Of a stretch of 64,000 bases of DNA, positions 1 to 8,385 are shown piece after piece. Numbering within the stretch: position 1 is the first letter of the stretch; every line of letters starts with the position of its first letter. A program made the translations under genes and the position numbers. The stretch covers positions 17,607-81,606 of the forward strand of contig NZ_JADWYM010000033.1 in NCBI RefSeq assembly GCF_022414535.1. Direction: 5' to 3'. Source of the DNA: Streptomyces sp. MUM 2J (lineage in GTDB: Bacteria > Actinomycetota > Actinomycetes > Streptomycetales > Streptomycetaceae). Under the pieces are notes generated by a model that was not told where the DNA came from, made no database searches, and was given only the letters and a program-made list of their open reading frames with translations.

Positions 1-248
1 ACCATGTACACGATCGTCGCGACGAGGCCGATGATCATCAGGAGCCACATGCTCGCGAGCGTCACGTTCATGACGTTCACCAGGAAGGACAGGCCGAGGA
101 CGATCAGCCAGAACGGCTTGGTCCGCTTGTCCGCCGCCCGGTAGGCGTCCTCCCGGCGGATCGCGGCGTCGATCAGCGCGAACCCGCTGAACGCGACCAG
201 CGCCAAGCTCAGCAGGAACATCACCCAGCTGAAACCTGCGATCAGCAT
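1..248 (-). CDS. DUF2516 family membrane protein (3' part missing)
   Basis: The frame starts at ATG 248 and runs off the left edge, leaving about 82 residues. The visible part has an N-terminal hydrophobic helix (about residues 1-27), a short charged loop with the segment RREDAYRAADKRTK, and two further hydrophobic stretches (about 46-82). This matches the DUF2516 family of small actinobacterial membrane proteins. It is the last member of a minus-strand trio with the HbhA-like gene and the XRE regulator. In mycobacteria a membrane protein of this kind also follows hbhA. No enzymatic function is known to me. The family call is fairly confident; the C-terminus cannot be seen. Confidence 0.8.
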   Translation of the reverse strand, partial: MLIAGFSWVMFLLSLALVAFSGFALIDAAIRREDAYRAADKRTKPFWLIVLGLSFLVNVMNVTLASMWLLMIIGLVATIVYM

Positions 249-351
249 TGCCCGTCCACCGCCCGTTCTCGAGTCTGTTCTGCCGCCACCGTACCCATTC
301 AACGGGCCGGGCACCCGTGAAGTGCCCGGCCCGCGCGTGGTCCCGTCTTCC

Positions 352-987
352 CTACTGGGCGGGCGGGGCGGTCTTCTTGGCGGTGGTCTTGCGCGCCACG
401 GGCTTCTTGGCGGCGGCGGCCTTCTTGGCCGGGGCCGACTCGGACTCGGCGGCGGCCGGCTTCGGCTCCGCCTTCGCGGCGACCGGCTCGGACTTCGGCT
501 CGACGGCGATCGCCAGCTCCTCGACCTCCTCCGCGACGTCCTCGATGCCCTCGGCGGCCTGACCGCGCCAGGTCCGCACGGTCTGCTCGCCGTGCTCGGC
601 GACCTTCTCGTAGGTCTCGCGGGCCTTCACGGCGTACTCGGCGGCGACGCCGACGCCGCGCAGGGCGAGGTCCTGGGCGGTCTCGCCGAACTTCTTCAGG
701 TCGGAGTCGAGGGAGCCCATGAACTCCGTGACCCTGGTCTGGAACGTCTCCTGCGTCTCCCGGACGCGGGCACCGGCCTCCTTCGCGCGGGCGGCGGCCT
801 TCTCCTGGACCGCCTTGGGGTCGGTGCTGCGGACCGCCTCGAAACGGGCCGGCGCCTCGGAACGCAGCTGCTCGACCAGGGCCGGCACCTTCTTCGCCTG
901 CTGGTACGCGAGGTCGGCGGTGCCGGCGGCGAAGTAGAGCGGGGTCGGGTCGCTTAGGGTCTTGCGCAGGTCGTCGGTGATGGCCAT
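352..987 (-). CDS. HbhA-like protein with coiled coil and Lys/Ala-rich tail
   Basis: A 211-residue protein starting at ATG 987 behind a GGGAGGA ribosome site. It has no signal peptide. Residues about 20-165 are charged and Ala-rich with coiled-coil character. The last 40 residues are a Lys/Ala/Pro tail with repeated KKA and KKP motifs, the arrangement of mycobacterial heparin-binding hemagglutinin, where the tail binds polyanions. In Streptomyces the partner is unknown; DNA, wall polymer or membrane binding are all possible. The position between the XRE regulator and the DUF2516 gene repeats the mycobacterial order. The family call is good, the adhesin role is not implied. Confidence 0.8.
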   Translation of the reverse strand: MAITDDLRKTLSDPTPLYFAAGTADLAYQQAKKVPALVEQLRSEAPARFEAVRSTDPKAVQEKAAARAKEAGARVRETQETFQTRVTEFMGSLDSDLKKFGETAQDLALRGVGVAAEYAVKARETYEKVAEHGEQTVRTWRGQAAEGIEDVAEEVEELAIAVEPKSEPVAAKAEPKPAAAESESAPAKKAAAAKKPVARKTTAKKTAPPAQ

Positions 988-1065
988 GGTGATGGTCCTC
1001 CCGGAATCTCTTCGGATGAGGGTTGTGGTGATCCGCAGCCGGCGGCCGGTCGTTCCCTGGCCCGG

Positions 1066-1515
1066 TCAGCCGGCCGTCTGCTGCGGATCGGCGTCTGTTC
1101 CGCCGACCGTGCGGGGGTCGTCTGCGGCGGCCTCGCCCGACGCGCCGTCGTCTCCGTCCGCTGCCGTGAAGCCGTTCTCCTTGCGGAACGACTCGTAGAT
1201 CTGCAGCAGCACCTGCTTCTGCCGTTCGTTGAGCGAGGGATCGGCGAGGACGACCGCACGGGTCTCGATCTCCCCCCGGTCCCGCTCCGCATCGAGGATG
1301 CCGGCGCGCACGTACAGCGTCTCGGCGGAGATCCGCAGCGCCTTGGCGACCTGCTGGAGCACCTCCGCGCTGGGCTTGCGCAGCCCGCGCTCGATCTGGC
1401 TCAGGTACGGATTGGACACCCCGGCCGCATCGGCGAGCTGCCTGAGCGACAGTTGCGCGTTGCGCCTCTGCTCCCGCAGGTACTCACCGAGACTGCCGAC
1501 GTTGAGCGATGCCAT
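1066..1515 (-). CDS. XRE-family helix-turn-helix regulator
   Basis: A 149-residue protein. ATG 1515 is preferred over the upstream TTG because AAGGTGG lies just before it and the protein then begins directly at the DNA-binding domain. Residues about 8-62 form an XRE/Cro-type helix-turn-helix (LREQRRNAQLSLRQLADAAG, then SNPYLSQIERG). Residues 65-115 form an oligomerisation-like tail and the C-terminus is acidic and low complexity. It sits upstream of the HbhA-like gene in the same orientation and is the likely local regulator, as Rv0474 is for the equivalent mycobacterial locus. Its target is inferred from position only. Confidence 0.8.
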   Translation of the reverse strand: MASLNVGSLGEYLREQRRNAQLSLRQLADAAGVSNPYLSQIERGLRKPSAEVLQQVAKALRISAETLYVRAGILDAERDRGEIETRAVVLADPSLNERQKQVLLQIYESFRKENGFTAADGDDGASGEAAADDPRTVGGTDADPQQTAG

Positions 1516-1813
1516 ACCTCCACCTTGCCGGATCGCGCTAACTATTGCAAGCACCTCGCTTGCAGCAGCGCGCGGAATGAGCCCCTCCGGTCCTGTGCCT
1601 TCCAGCGTTGGCTGTCACAGCTCGGCGCTTGTTGTCGGAGGGCTTCTCGAAACCGGGTGTGGGGCTGGGGGTTCCGTACGGGTGTACGGCAGGTCAGCGG
1701 CTGGCCGCCGGTGGCACGGCGTTCGGCCAGCAGTCCCATGACCTGCTGATATTCCGGCGACAGCACCTCGGCCGACAGCACCTGCGGCACTGTCAGCGTA
1801 GGCGCTGACCCGC

Positions 1814-1860
1814 AGCACCAGGGCCCGGACCACCGAGTCGGTGGTCCGGGCCCTGGTGCT
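1814..1860. terminator. Perfect 23-bp inverted repeat, probable terminator
   Basis: Arms 1814-1836 and 1838-1860 are perfectly complementary around one central base. It starts 4 nt after the stop of the broken minus-strand gene at 1865, the usual place for a terminator. There is no T tract, which is normal in Streptomyces. Confidence 0.75.
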
Positions 1861-1864
1861 TGTC

Positions 1865-2570
1865 CTACCGCTGCGTCGGCTTGCGGTTCTGCTGCTGCGG
1901 CTCGGAGCCGCCGCGGCGCAGGTGCCCCGCCTGCTCCGCGGAGTCGCCCGGCTTCTTCCTTGCGGCGCCGTTCGGCTTCTTCGCCGTGCCCCGCGTGGTC
2001 GACTTGCCCCGCGCGGCCGCCGTGGAGACGCGCGTATCGCGCCCGTCCCTGGCTCCAGGGAGCGGCCGGGCCAGTGCCTCCCCGAGCTGACGCATAGCCG
2101 GGATGTCCACCGTGGTGGACGCGGTGCCCCGTGACGCCGGCGGCGGCCCGCTGCGGCCTCCGCCGGGGGAGCTGTAGGAGGCGGCGGCATCCGCGACGCC
2201 TTGCAGAGCATCGGCGGCCGGGGCGTCGGCCTCCTTCTCGTCGCCCCGTCGCCGGAGCGAAGGACCGCTGCAACGCGGCCAGGTCGGCGTTGAGGTCGGC
2301 AACCAGGTCCTGCGCCGTGCCGTTCTCCGGCGGCACGTGCTCCTCCCGGGCCTCCAGCACCGCCTGGCACTCGGTACGGACGTCCATCGGCCCGGCCGGA
2401 GGCTCCGTCGCCGCGGTGTCGGCGGGCGAGGTCTCCGCGCGGGTCCATAGCGGCAGGTCGCCGGGCTGCGCGGAAGCCTTCGGCTGATCGGCCCGCAGGG
2501 CGTCTTCCAGCGCCTGGCGAATGCCGTCGACGGCGGCGTCGAGAGCCGGACCGTTCTCCTCGGGGACCAC
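1865..2570 (-). pseudogene. Frameshifted gene relic of unknown function
   Basis: Two minus-strand frames join into one plausible protein of about 234 residues if one base is removed from the C4 run at 2244-2247. The first frame (2570 to about 2248) is acidic and helical, with LVADLNADLAALQRSF near its end. The second (about 2246 to 1865) continues with DEKEADAPAADALQGVADAA and ends in a basic Lys/Gln-rich tail. The GTG at 2570 has no ribosome site, so the true N-terminus is probably lost at the junction near 2600. I do not recognise the family. Its setting among other broken genes suggests mobile-element debris. The region 1516-1813 beyond the terminator shows no supportable gene. Confidence 0.55.
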
Positions 2571-2611
2571 GGCCCCGTCCGGGCTTCCCGGTCCGGGGAC
2601 GTCCGTGGCCG

Positions 2612-2821
2612 GTGCTCGACGGCGGGAAGATCCGGCTCAGCGGGGACGCCCGGCTCGATGTCAACAAGGCGTACAACTTCGACCTGGGTGAGAGCGCGGA
2701 CCTCGGCCCGGTCGAATTCTCCTTCGACCCGCTCGCCGCCGCCCCCCACTATCGTCTGGCCAAGAACTTCACGGTACAAGGGAGCCGGACCATTGGCGTC
2801 AACACCGTCGTCACCCCGTAG
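2612..2821 (+). pseudogene. Orphan C-terminal end of a larger gene
   Basis: About 69 residues read in a good coding frame up to TAG 2819-2821: a segment with DVNKAYNFDLGESADLGP and then a tail with RLAKNFTVQGSRTIGVN. It is well structured, has no ribosome site at its GTG, and the frame continues upstream without a clear start until it meets the oppositely oriented relic. I read it as the 3' end of a longer gene removed by a rearrangement near 2580-2610. It ends 22 nt before the lipoprotein gene, so the two were probably an operon. I do not recognise the family. Confidence 0.5.
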
Positions 2822-2843
2822 CCGAGTGTCTGGAGGAGGGTTC

Positions 2844-3386
2844 ATGCGCACCGTCCCTGCGACGGTCACGGCCGTCTGCGCGGCGCTGTCCCTCGCACTG
2901 ACCGCGTGCGCGGCCCAGACCACGGACCCCCGCGCCCTGGCCGGCACCAGCGCCAACGAGAGCCTGGACAAGCTCCTTGAGAGCTACGAGCTCACGCTGC
3001 CCGGTTGCAAGGTGGAGGACCTGGGGTTCAGCGGCCGGTCGAAGGAGATCGACAAGCATCTGCTGCTGCGCTTCGAGGCTCCCAAGGACTGTGTGAACGG
3101 CTACCTCGACGCCCACGGGGTGGACCGCACCCGGGCGAACACATGGCCGTTCCCCGAGTTCTCGATCGACGGAAAGGAACTGTCCCGGACCAGGCCGCCC
3201 TTTGCCGACAGCACCATGGAGAAGCTCGACCTGAAGCTCGACCCCGAGAAGACGTACGGCCTCCACACCAGGTTCCGCACGCCCACGGGCGCCAGGTTCA
3301 CCGTCCTGGTCGTTCCGCGCGGCGATGACGGGCAGGAGGTCTACATGGTGTCGACGCACAACGGCGAGGACCGAGTGCTGGGCTGA
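2844..3386 (+). CDS. Putative lipoprotein of unknown function
   Basis: A 180-residue protein starting at ATG 2844 behind the strong site GGAGGAGG (2832-2839). Residues 1-24 are a lipoprotein signal with the lipobox LTAC and Cys as the mature N-terminus. The mature part is soluble, with two Cys (in PGCKVEDLG and PKDCVNGYL) that could pair, and a Phe/Arg-rich C-terminal half. I do not recognise a domain. It follows the orphan gene end at 2612-2821 by 22 nt and was probably cotranscribed with the full gene, perhaps as an anchored partner or immunity-type protein. That role is a guess from gene order. Confidence 0.75.
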   Translation: MRTVPATVTAVCAALSLALTACAAQTTDPRALAGTSANESLDKLLESYELTLPGCKVEDLGFSGRSKEIDKHLLLRFEAPKDCVNGYLDAHGVDRTRANTWPFPEFSIDGKELSRTRPPFADSTMEKLDLKLDPEKTYGLHTRFRTPTGARFTVLVVPRGDDGQEVYMVSTHNGEDRVLG

Positions 3387-3462
3387 GCTTGTTCTTTTGC
3401 CTCTGGCCTCGAACGTTGCCTCGTACAGGCTCGCGCATCCGGGGATTCGCCGGGCATGCTGA

Positions 3463-3516
3463 CGGCCTTCGAATGACCATGCGTTCCGCCACGGAATCAC
3501 GTTCGTACGAAGGCCG
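3463..3516. repeat. Nested inverted repeats before the transposase start
   Basis: CGGCCTTCG (3463-3471) is complementary to CGAAGGCCG (3508-3516). Inside lie TTCCG-CCA-CGGAA (3484-3496) and the palindrome TTCGTACGAA (3502-3511, overlapping the outer right arm). The block ends 5 nt before the GTG of the transposase remnant. It may be an element end or an RNA structure over the transposase start. Confidence 0.5.
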
Positions 3517-3521
3517 CAGAG

Positions 3522-4112
3522 GTGAGTGTGCTGGACCACGACGCCCGGCGGGGTGCGTTCGACTTCACGTCACACTTCCGGGAAGACTTCTACGCGTGCC
3601 TGACCGCACGTGGTGACACGCTGTTCGAACTCACGGATGCGATGCTCTGCGTGGACGGCCCGGTGACCTCGCCGGTCGACCTGACGCTGCTGGCCGAACA
3701 CCGGCGCGGGCACGGCGCGATGTACGACGCGCTCAACCGGGGCCGCATCGACGCGGTCCGGCTGCGCAAAGCCCTGGCCGTGCTGCCGCAGCCCAAGGCC
3801 GCCGACGGGCGTCTGGTCCTGGCCGTCGATGTCTCGGCATGGCTGCGCCCGGATGCGCCGACCAGCCCCAACCGGCTGTTCTGCCACGTCTACGGACGCT
3901 CGGGACGCTCCTCGGATCAGTTCATCCCCGGCTGGCCCTACTCGTTCGTCGCCGCCCTGGAAACGGGCCGCACCTCGTGGTGCCAGCTGCTGGACGCGGT
4001 CCGGCTCGGCCCCGACGACGACGTCGCCGAGGTCACCGCGGCCCAGGTCCGCCGCGTCGTCACCGACCTGATCGACGGCGGCCAGTGGGAAGCCGGTGAC
4101 CCGGACATCCTC
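3522..4112 (+). pseudogene. Truncated Streptomyces transposase (NF041680-like)
   Basis: The frame starts at GTG 3522. It gives about 197 residues resembling the N-terminal part of a transposase family common in Streptomyces: an opening with RRGAFDFTSHF, then ADGRLVLAVDVSAWLRPDA containing an acidic catalytic-type Asp, then RLFCHVYGRSG and GWPYSFVAALE. Similarity stops at GDPDIL near 4110. Full members are over 400 residues, so more than half, including the later catalytic region, is gone. Codons after that point are antisense to the phosphotransferase gene. The downstream boundary is an estimate. No intact insertion-sequence ends were identified. It cannot be active. Confidence 0.7.
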
Positions 4113-4169
4113 GAAGGGGACTCCACGGGCCCCGGCGAGCAGGGTCCGGGCGTCCGGGGGGCCAGGACG

Positions 4170-5531
4170 TCACCGTCCATGCAGTTCCAGCCCTGCCTTC
4201 CCGGCCGGATCCGCCCTGCCGGCGGCGCCCCGGGCCGGGGGGTGCGGAGCGGGCGGCGGCTCCGGCGCGGCCGCGGTTCGTGCCGGAGCAGGCTCCGGCC
4301 CCGTCGCGGGCTCCGGCCGGGCGGCGGACCGCTCGGGCAGGTCCTCGGGCCGGTCCGCCTCCTCGCAGGAGCCGCGCGCGCTGGGCCTCCGTCGCCGGGC
4401 CGTGCGCGGCTCGCCGTCCGGGCCGCCGCCGGAGCGGCGCGCGGTGTCGGCGGCGTGCCATCGGCGCAGTGCGCGGACGACGTCGGCCTCGCCGACCGGT
4501 TCACGCGCGCCGTCCAGGGCGGTCCAGGCCCGCCGCAGGGCGTCGTGGATCCGTTCGGCTGCGCGGGCGAAGTCCTCCGTCAGCGCTTCGCCGGGCAGGC
4601 CCAGGGCGGCCCGCATGACGTCCGGGAAGACGGACTGGACGTGCTCGAACCGCAGGTAAGCGGTCAGATCGGGGGCGAGCCCGGCGGTCAGCGGCGCCTG
4701 CCCGGCCCGGTGCATCGCCTCGGCCCACAGGCCGGTGACGCGCTGGTGCTCGTCGTCGTCGTAGTCCATGCGGACCAGGTGGGTGGCCAGGTCGTGCAAC
4801 GGGTCGCCGTAGAGGCTGAGTTCCCAGTCCAGCACGGACAGGCGCTCCCCGTCCGGTGTCCGCGTCACCACCACGTTCGCCCGGTGGACGTCCGTGTGCA
4901 GCAGGACGAAGGGCCGGCCGGTCAGCGTCGGCACCGACCGCAGGAAGCGGCGCATGAGGTCGTCCGGGATCCCCAGCGCGTCGAACAGCTCCCCGAAGCG
5001 CGCCCGGTTGCCCCGGTACACCCGCTCCTCCGTGAAGCGGGCCAGCCGCTCCAGGAACCCCTGGCTGTCGCCGCTCGCGGGCCAGTCGGCCGGCCGCGGC
5101 GGCAGGGCGTCGGCCGGCACGGCGGCGAGACGCGCGAAGAACGCGGCGAGTTCGGCGGTGCGCACCGGCCCGACCGGGCCCTTCGGCGTCTCCTCGGCCA
5201 GGACGGTGCCGGTGACGTACTCGTGCAGCGACCACGTACCGAGGTCGGCCAGGCAGCGCGGGACGCCGTCGAGCCGGGCGCACACCGCGCTCAGCACCTC
5301 CGGCTCCCGCCAGTGGCGGGCCAGAACGACGACGGAGTCGCACGGGACGCGGAACTTGGCGCGCGTCCGGCCGGACTCCAGGCCCAGCAGGAAGGCCAGG
5401 GGCCGTCCGACCGGGAGGATGCGGTTGCGGTTGTGGTGGCCGGCGACCACCTCGCCGTGCCTCCTCCGGCGCAGCCCCGCGAAGAACCGCACAAGTGCTG
5501 TGTGGGTCCGGTGGGGCAGGTGGGGCCGCAT
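4170..5531 (-). CDS. Aminoglycoside phosphotransferase (APH)-family kinase-like protein
   Basis: A 453-residue protein starting at ATG 5531. The core (about residues 20-370) has the APH fold signatures: the catalytic loop LLHTDVHRANVVV (HxDxxxxN type) and the metal-binding segment VLDWELSLYGDP. Substrates in this family range from antibiotics to small metabolites, so resistance must not be assumed. It is followed on the same strand by an HAD phosphatase and a GntR regulator upstream, a phosphoryl-transfer grouping. The last 80 residues are Pro/Ala/Arg low complexity and abut the truncated transposase. That tail may be readthrough created when the element inserted. Confidence 0.75.
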   Translation of the reverse strand: MRPHLPHRTHTALVRFFAGLRRRRHGEVVAGHHNRNRILPVGRPLAFLLGLESGRTRAKFRVPCDSVVVLARHWREPEVLSAVCARLDGVPRCLADLGTWSLHEYVTGTVLAEETPKGPVGPVRTAELAAFFARLAAVPADALPPRPADWPASGDSQGFLERLARFTEERVYRGNRARFGELFDALGIPDDLMRRFLRSVPTLTGRPFVLLHTDVHRANVVVTRTPDGERLSVLDWELSLYGDPLHDLATHLVRMDYDDDEHQRVTGLWAEAMHRAGQAPLTAGLAPDLTAYLRFEHVQSVFPDVMRAALGLPGEALTEDFARAAERIHDALRRAWTALDGAREPVGEADVVRALRRWHAADTARRSGGGPDGEPRTARRRRPSARGSCEEADRPEDLPERSAARPEPATGPEPAPARTAAAPEPPPAPHPPARGAAGRADPAGKAGLELHGR

Positions 5532-5679
5532 GGGCAGACGCTACATGCCGGGGGTGACACTTCTCACGTTTACGGACGCATCCTTCCGCCATATGGACAC
5601 CTCTGGCCCCATCTTGACGGGACGTCATGTCGTTTCGGTCCTCGTCCTGCCGAACCCCGTGGCCCCGCCGGTGCCGGAC

Positions 5680-6420
5680 TCAGGAGGGCCGTACGGCTTC
5701 CAGCAGTGGCGCCAGGGAGCGCATGATGCTGTGCTCGGGCACCCCCGCCCTCCGCATCCGGTCCGCCGTCGCGGCACGACGCGCGTAGCCGATGAACGGC
5801 ACGCCGGCACGGACGGCCGCCGTGTGGTCGGAGAGGCTGTCGCCGATCATCAGCGCGGCCTCGGGCGCTGCGCCCAGGGCGGTCAGGGCCGTGTTCAGGG
5901 TCCTCGGGTGCGGCTTGAGCAGGCTCAGGTCCTGGGTGCGGCCGTAGATGTGCGGGGCGAAGCAGCGCAGCAGGCCCCGTCCGTGCAGGTACGAGGACAC
6001 GGTCCGGGCCGAGTTGTTGGTCACGATCGCCAGCCGTACCCCCACGGCCACCCAGGTGCGGACCAGGACGTCGGCGTAGGCGGTCGGACGGGCGAGCCGG
6101 GCCGCCCTCAGCTCGTGCCGGGTGAGCTGCTCCTCTAGTTCGGCGACGAGGTCGCTGCCCGGGTGGCGTTCCGCGATCGAGCTGAGCACGCCGTGCGGGT
6201 CCGGACTGCGGCGCTCGGCGTCGGTGAGCATCCAGCCGAGACCCCGCGCGTCCAGCCACTCCACCTGCTCCACGGCGATCCGGTCGGCCGGGCACCCGTG
6301 GAACAGCAGACAGATCGGCCCGTCGAAGTCGAACAGCACGTGCCGGGCGCGCGCGACCAGTGCCCGGAGCTCCTCGGACCCGCCCGCCGCCCGTCGGGCC
6401 CGTCCCGAATCAGCCGTCAC
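5680..6420 (-). CDS. HAD-superfamily hydrolase
   Basis: A 246-residue protein. GTG 6420 overlaps the TGA of the upstream GntR gene (GTGA), so the two are translationally coupled. All four HAD motifs are visible: motif I LFDFDGPICLLF with the two catalytic Asp, motif II TNNS, motif III Lys in LLKPHP, and motif IV MIGDSLSDHTAA. A helical cap lies between motifs I and II. The family dephosphorylates small phosphorylated metabolites; the substrate cannot be read from sequence. With the neighbouring APH-like kinase it might form a phosphorylation/dephosphorylation pair under GntR control. That is inference. Confidence 0.85.
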   Translation of the reverse strand: MTADSGRARRAAGGSEELRALVARARHVLFDFDGPICLLFHGCPADRIAVEQVEWLDARGLGWMLTDAERRSPDPHGVLSSIAERHPGSDLVAELEEQLTRHELRAARLARPTAYADVLVRTWVAVGVRLAIVTNNSARTVSSYLHGRGLLRCFAPHIYGRTQDLSLLKPHPRTLNTALTALGAAPEAALMIGDSLSDHTAAVRAGVPFIGYARRAATADRMRRAGVPEHSIMRSLAPLLEAVRPS

Positions 6421-7274
6421 CAGGCGAGTGTCTGCCGGGGAGCCATCAGATCCCAGAGGGAGTCCAGGTGTTTGCTCATGTCCTGCACGCACTGCGCGGC
6501 CCGTCCGCCCTCCTCCAGGCGGAACTCGAACAGGGGCGACTGGGTGCCGTGGGCGTCGAAGATCTCGACCGGTCCTTCGCCGGGCAGCTCGCGCGTGTAC
6601 CGGGCGATGGTGTACCGGCCCTCCAGGCCCAGCCTGCCGTTGAGCACGTACTGCTTCACCGTCGGCGAGCACGGCAGCGGCCGGAAGTCCGCGACGGCGT
6701 CGATGCCGTGATCGCGCCGGAGACTGCGGATCTGCACCTCGATGACCGCCTTCTGGCTTCTGATCTGGTCCCTGAGCGCCTGCTGCACCCGGTCGGTGAG
6801 GTCGGTCCGCGACACGGGCGTGGGATAGAGCAGCAGGGCGTCCGGGCCCGGCAGCATGCAGCGCACGTCGACCGACGCGGGACGCACCTTCCCGGCCGCG
6901 ACCAGGCGGTGCATGTCGATCAGCGCCCACATCAGCGTCTCCGCCGTCAGGCACACCGCGTCGATCCGCACCGCCGACTCCTGGAACGCCTCTTCCAGGT
7001 ACGAGGTGAGCACCACGCGTGCGTCCTGGCCCGGCTGCCGCTGAGCCGGGAGGTCGGCCACCCGGGGCGGGCTGCCCCTGGTGACGTGGGTGAGCAGGCC
7101 GTCCTCCTGGAGTGCGCGCAGCGCCTGGCGCACGGTGCCGCGCTCGACGCCGAACTCGTCCGCCAGCTCGGCCTGGGTGGGCAGGCGGTCGCCCTTCTTG
7201 AGGTCACCGGCGCGGATGCGGGCGCGCAGGGCGTCGGCGATCTCCTGGGGCGAGTGCCGGGTGCTGCTGTTCAC
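6417..7274 (-). CDS. GntR-family regulator, paralogue 1
   Basis: A 285-residue protein from GTG 7274, chosen because CAGGAG lies 6 nt upstream. Residues about 8-75 are the GntR winged helix (PQEIADALRARI, LPTQAELADEFGVERGTVRQ). The C-terminal 200 residues are a sensor domain not recognisable as UTRA or FCD; it contains MLPGPDALLLYP, KQYVLNGRLGLEG and a C-terminal HLDSLWDLM. Two paralogues follow at 7335 and 8585. Its stop is overlapped by the HAD gene, so it probably controls that gene. Its DNA-binding domain is nearly identical at base level to paralogue 2, suggesting similar operators. Confidence 0.85.
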   Translation of the reverse strand: MNSSTRHSPQEIADALRARIRAGDLKKGDRLPTQAELADEFGVERGTVRQALRALQEDGLLTHVTRGSPPRVADLPAQRQPGQDARVVLTSYLEEAFQESAVRIDAVCLTAETLMWALIDMHRLVAAGKVRPASVDVRCMLPGPDALLLYPTPVSRTDLTDRVQQALRDQIRSQKAVIEVQIRSLRRDHGIDAVADFRPLPCSPTVKQYVLNGRLGLEGRYTIARYTRELPGEGPVEIFDAHGTQSPLFEFRLEEGGRAAQCVQDMSKHLDSLWDLMAPRQTLAW

Positions 7275-7334
7275 GGCGTTCTCCTGGGTCTTCACCGGGA
7301 CGGTCGTGGTGTCGGCGGCCGTCCGGTGCACGGG

Positions 7335-8216
7335 TCAGCCGAGGTTCAGGTCTGTGGTGATGGTTTCCCACAAGGCGTCGAACCACATCTGGGACTCCTC
7401 GACGAACCGTGCGTCCCGGCCGGCGTCCCGGGCGAACGGGAAGAGCAGGGACTCGGTGCCGAGGACGTCGTACAGCTCCGCCGTACCCCGGGGGCCCGCC
7501 CCCCGGGGTTCGACCTCCTCGCTGCGGCGTCCGACCATGTAGAACGCGAACAGCGCGTCGGTGCCGTTGAGCAGGTACAGCTTCACCGGCGGGGTGAACG
7601 GCAGCGCGCGGAAGGCGACCCGCACGTCGATGCCGTGCGAGGTGCGCAGCGCCAGCAGGTTGTGCCGCAGCACCTGGCCGTGCGCGTTGCGCATCTGCAG
7701 CCAGCGCCGGTGGACGGCGTCGTCGTCGCCCTGCACGGGGGCCGGGAAGGCCAGCGAGATGTCCCGCGAGGGCAGCAGGATGCGAACCTCGACGGACTCG
7801 GGCCGGAGTGTGCCCTCGTGGAGCCGGCGCATGGGCTCGCCCAGGCCGATCATGAGCGACTCCGCCGTCAGGCAGACGGCGTCGATCGTGACCCGCCGGG
7901 CTGCGAACGCCTCGGTCAGCCGCGGCGCCAGCCCGACCAGCGTCGGTTGCGGCTGCTCCCCCGCCGGCGCCGGCTCCGCGATGCGCGGCGGGCTGCCCCT
8001 GCTGATATTGGTCAGCAGGCCGTCCTCCTGGAGTGCGCGCAGCGCCTGGCGCACGGTGCCGCGCTCGACGCCGAACTCGTCCGCCAACTCGGCCTGGGTG
8101 GGCAGGCGGTCGCCTGCCTTGAGCTCGCCGACTCGGATGCGTTCGCGCAGGATGTCGGCGATCTCCTGGGGCGTGCGCCGGGTGCTGCCGTTCACTGCCA
8201 CGTTCTCCTGAGTCAC
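7335..8216 (-). CDS. GntR-family regulator, paralogue 2
   Basis: A 293-residue protein. GTG 8216 follows a TAGCGT box (8223-8228) by 6 nt, as in paralogue 3, so a leaderless start is possible. GTG 8195 behind CAGGAG is the alternative, matching paralogue 1. The N-terminal winged helix almost equals paralogue 1, while the C-terminal sensor (VLPFTPPVKLYLL-like segment, then FVEESQMWFDALWETI) is closer to paralogue 3, so the gene is a mosaic. Its 3' end precedes paralogue 1 by about 60 nt. It is divergent from the small membrane gene at 8386, which it may repress through the palindrome at 8314-8328. Confidence 0.83.
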   Translation of the reverse strand: MTQENVAVNGSTRRTPQEIADILRERIRVGELKAGDRLPTQAELADEFGVERGTVRQALRALQEDGLLTNISRGSPPRIAEPAPAGEQPQPTLVGLAPRLTEAFAARRVTIDAVCLTAESLMIGLGEPMRRLHEGTLRPESVEVRILLPSRDISLAFPAPVQGDDDAVHRRWLQMRNAHGQVLRHNLLALRTSHGIDVRVAFRALPFTPPVKLYLLNGTDALFAFYMVGRRSEEVEPRGAGPRGTAELYDVLGTESLLFPFARDAGRDARFVEESQMWFDALWETITTDLNLG

Positions 8217-8313
8217 GGCCAAACGCTACAACTTTGACCTATCTCGGGGGAGTTGTTTGAAACCTGTTTATGAGACAGAGCCAAGTGGGGACAACATCGG
8301 TAGAGATAATCCG

Positions 8314-8328
8314 AGTTGGCTACCAACT
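8314..8328. promoter_or_regulatory. Palindrome AGTTGG-N3-CCAACT, candidate GntR operator
   Basis: A perfect 6-3-6 inverted repeat in the divergent region between GntR paralogue 2 and the small membrane gene. The same palindrome with a different spacer occurs at 9587-9601 before the second small gene. The surrounding 80 bp are also conserved between the two places (GCCAAACG, TACAACTT, TTATGAG, GAGATAA). Confidence 0.6.
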
Positions 8329-8385
8329 TTTCCTCGTTGGCAGCCAGAAGGAGGAAGAATCACCGTCTGAAGGGGGAAATCCCAC

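Noticed and set aside
1542..1813. A minus-strand segment with LTVPQVLSAEVLSPEYQQV that looks protein-like
   Set aside because: It is short, has no start or ribosome site and lies beyond the terminator of the relic gene. It may be a further gene fragment but cannot be supported.
4170..5531. Calling the APH-like protein an antibiotic resistance gene
   Set aside because: Only the general kinase fold is visible. Its HAD and GntR neighbours point as well to metabolism, and no specific resistance subfamily motif was recognised.
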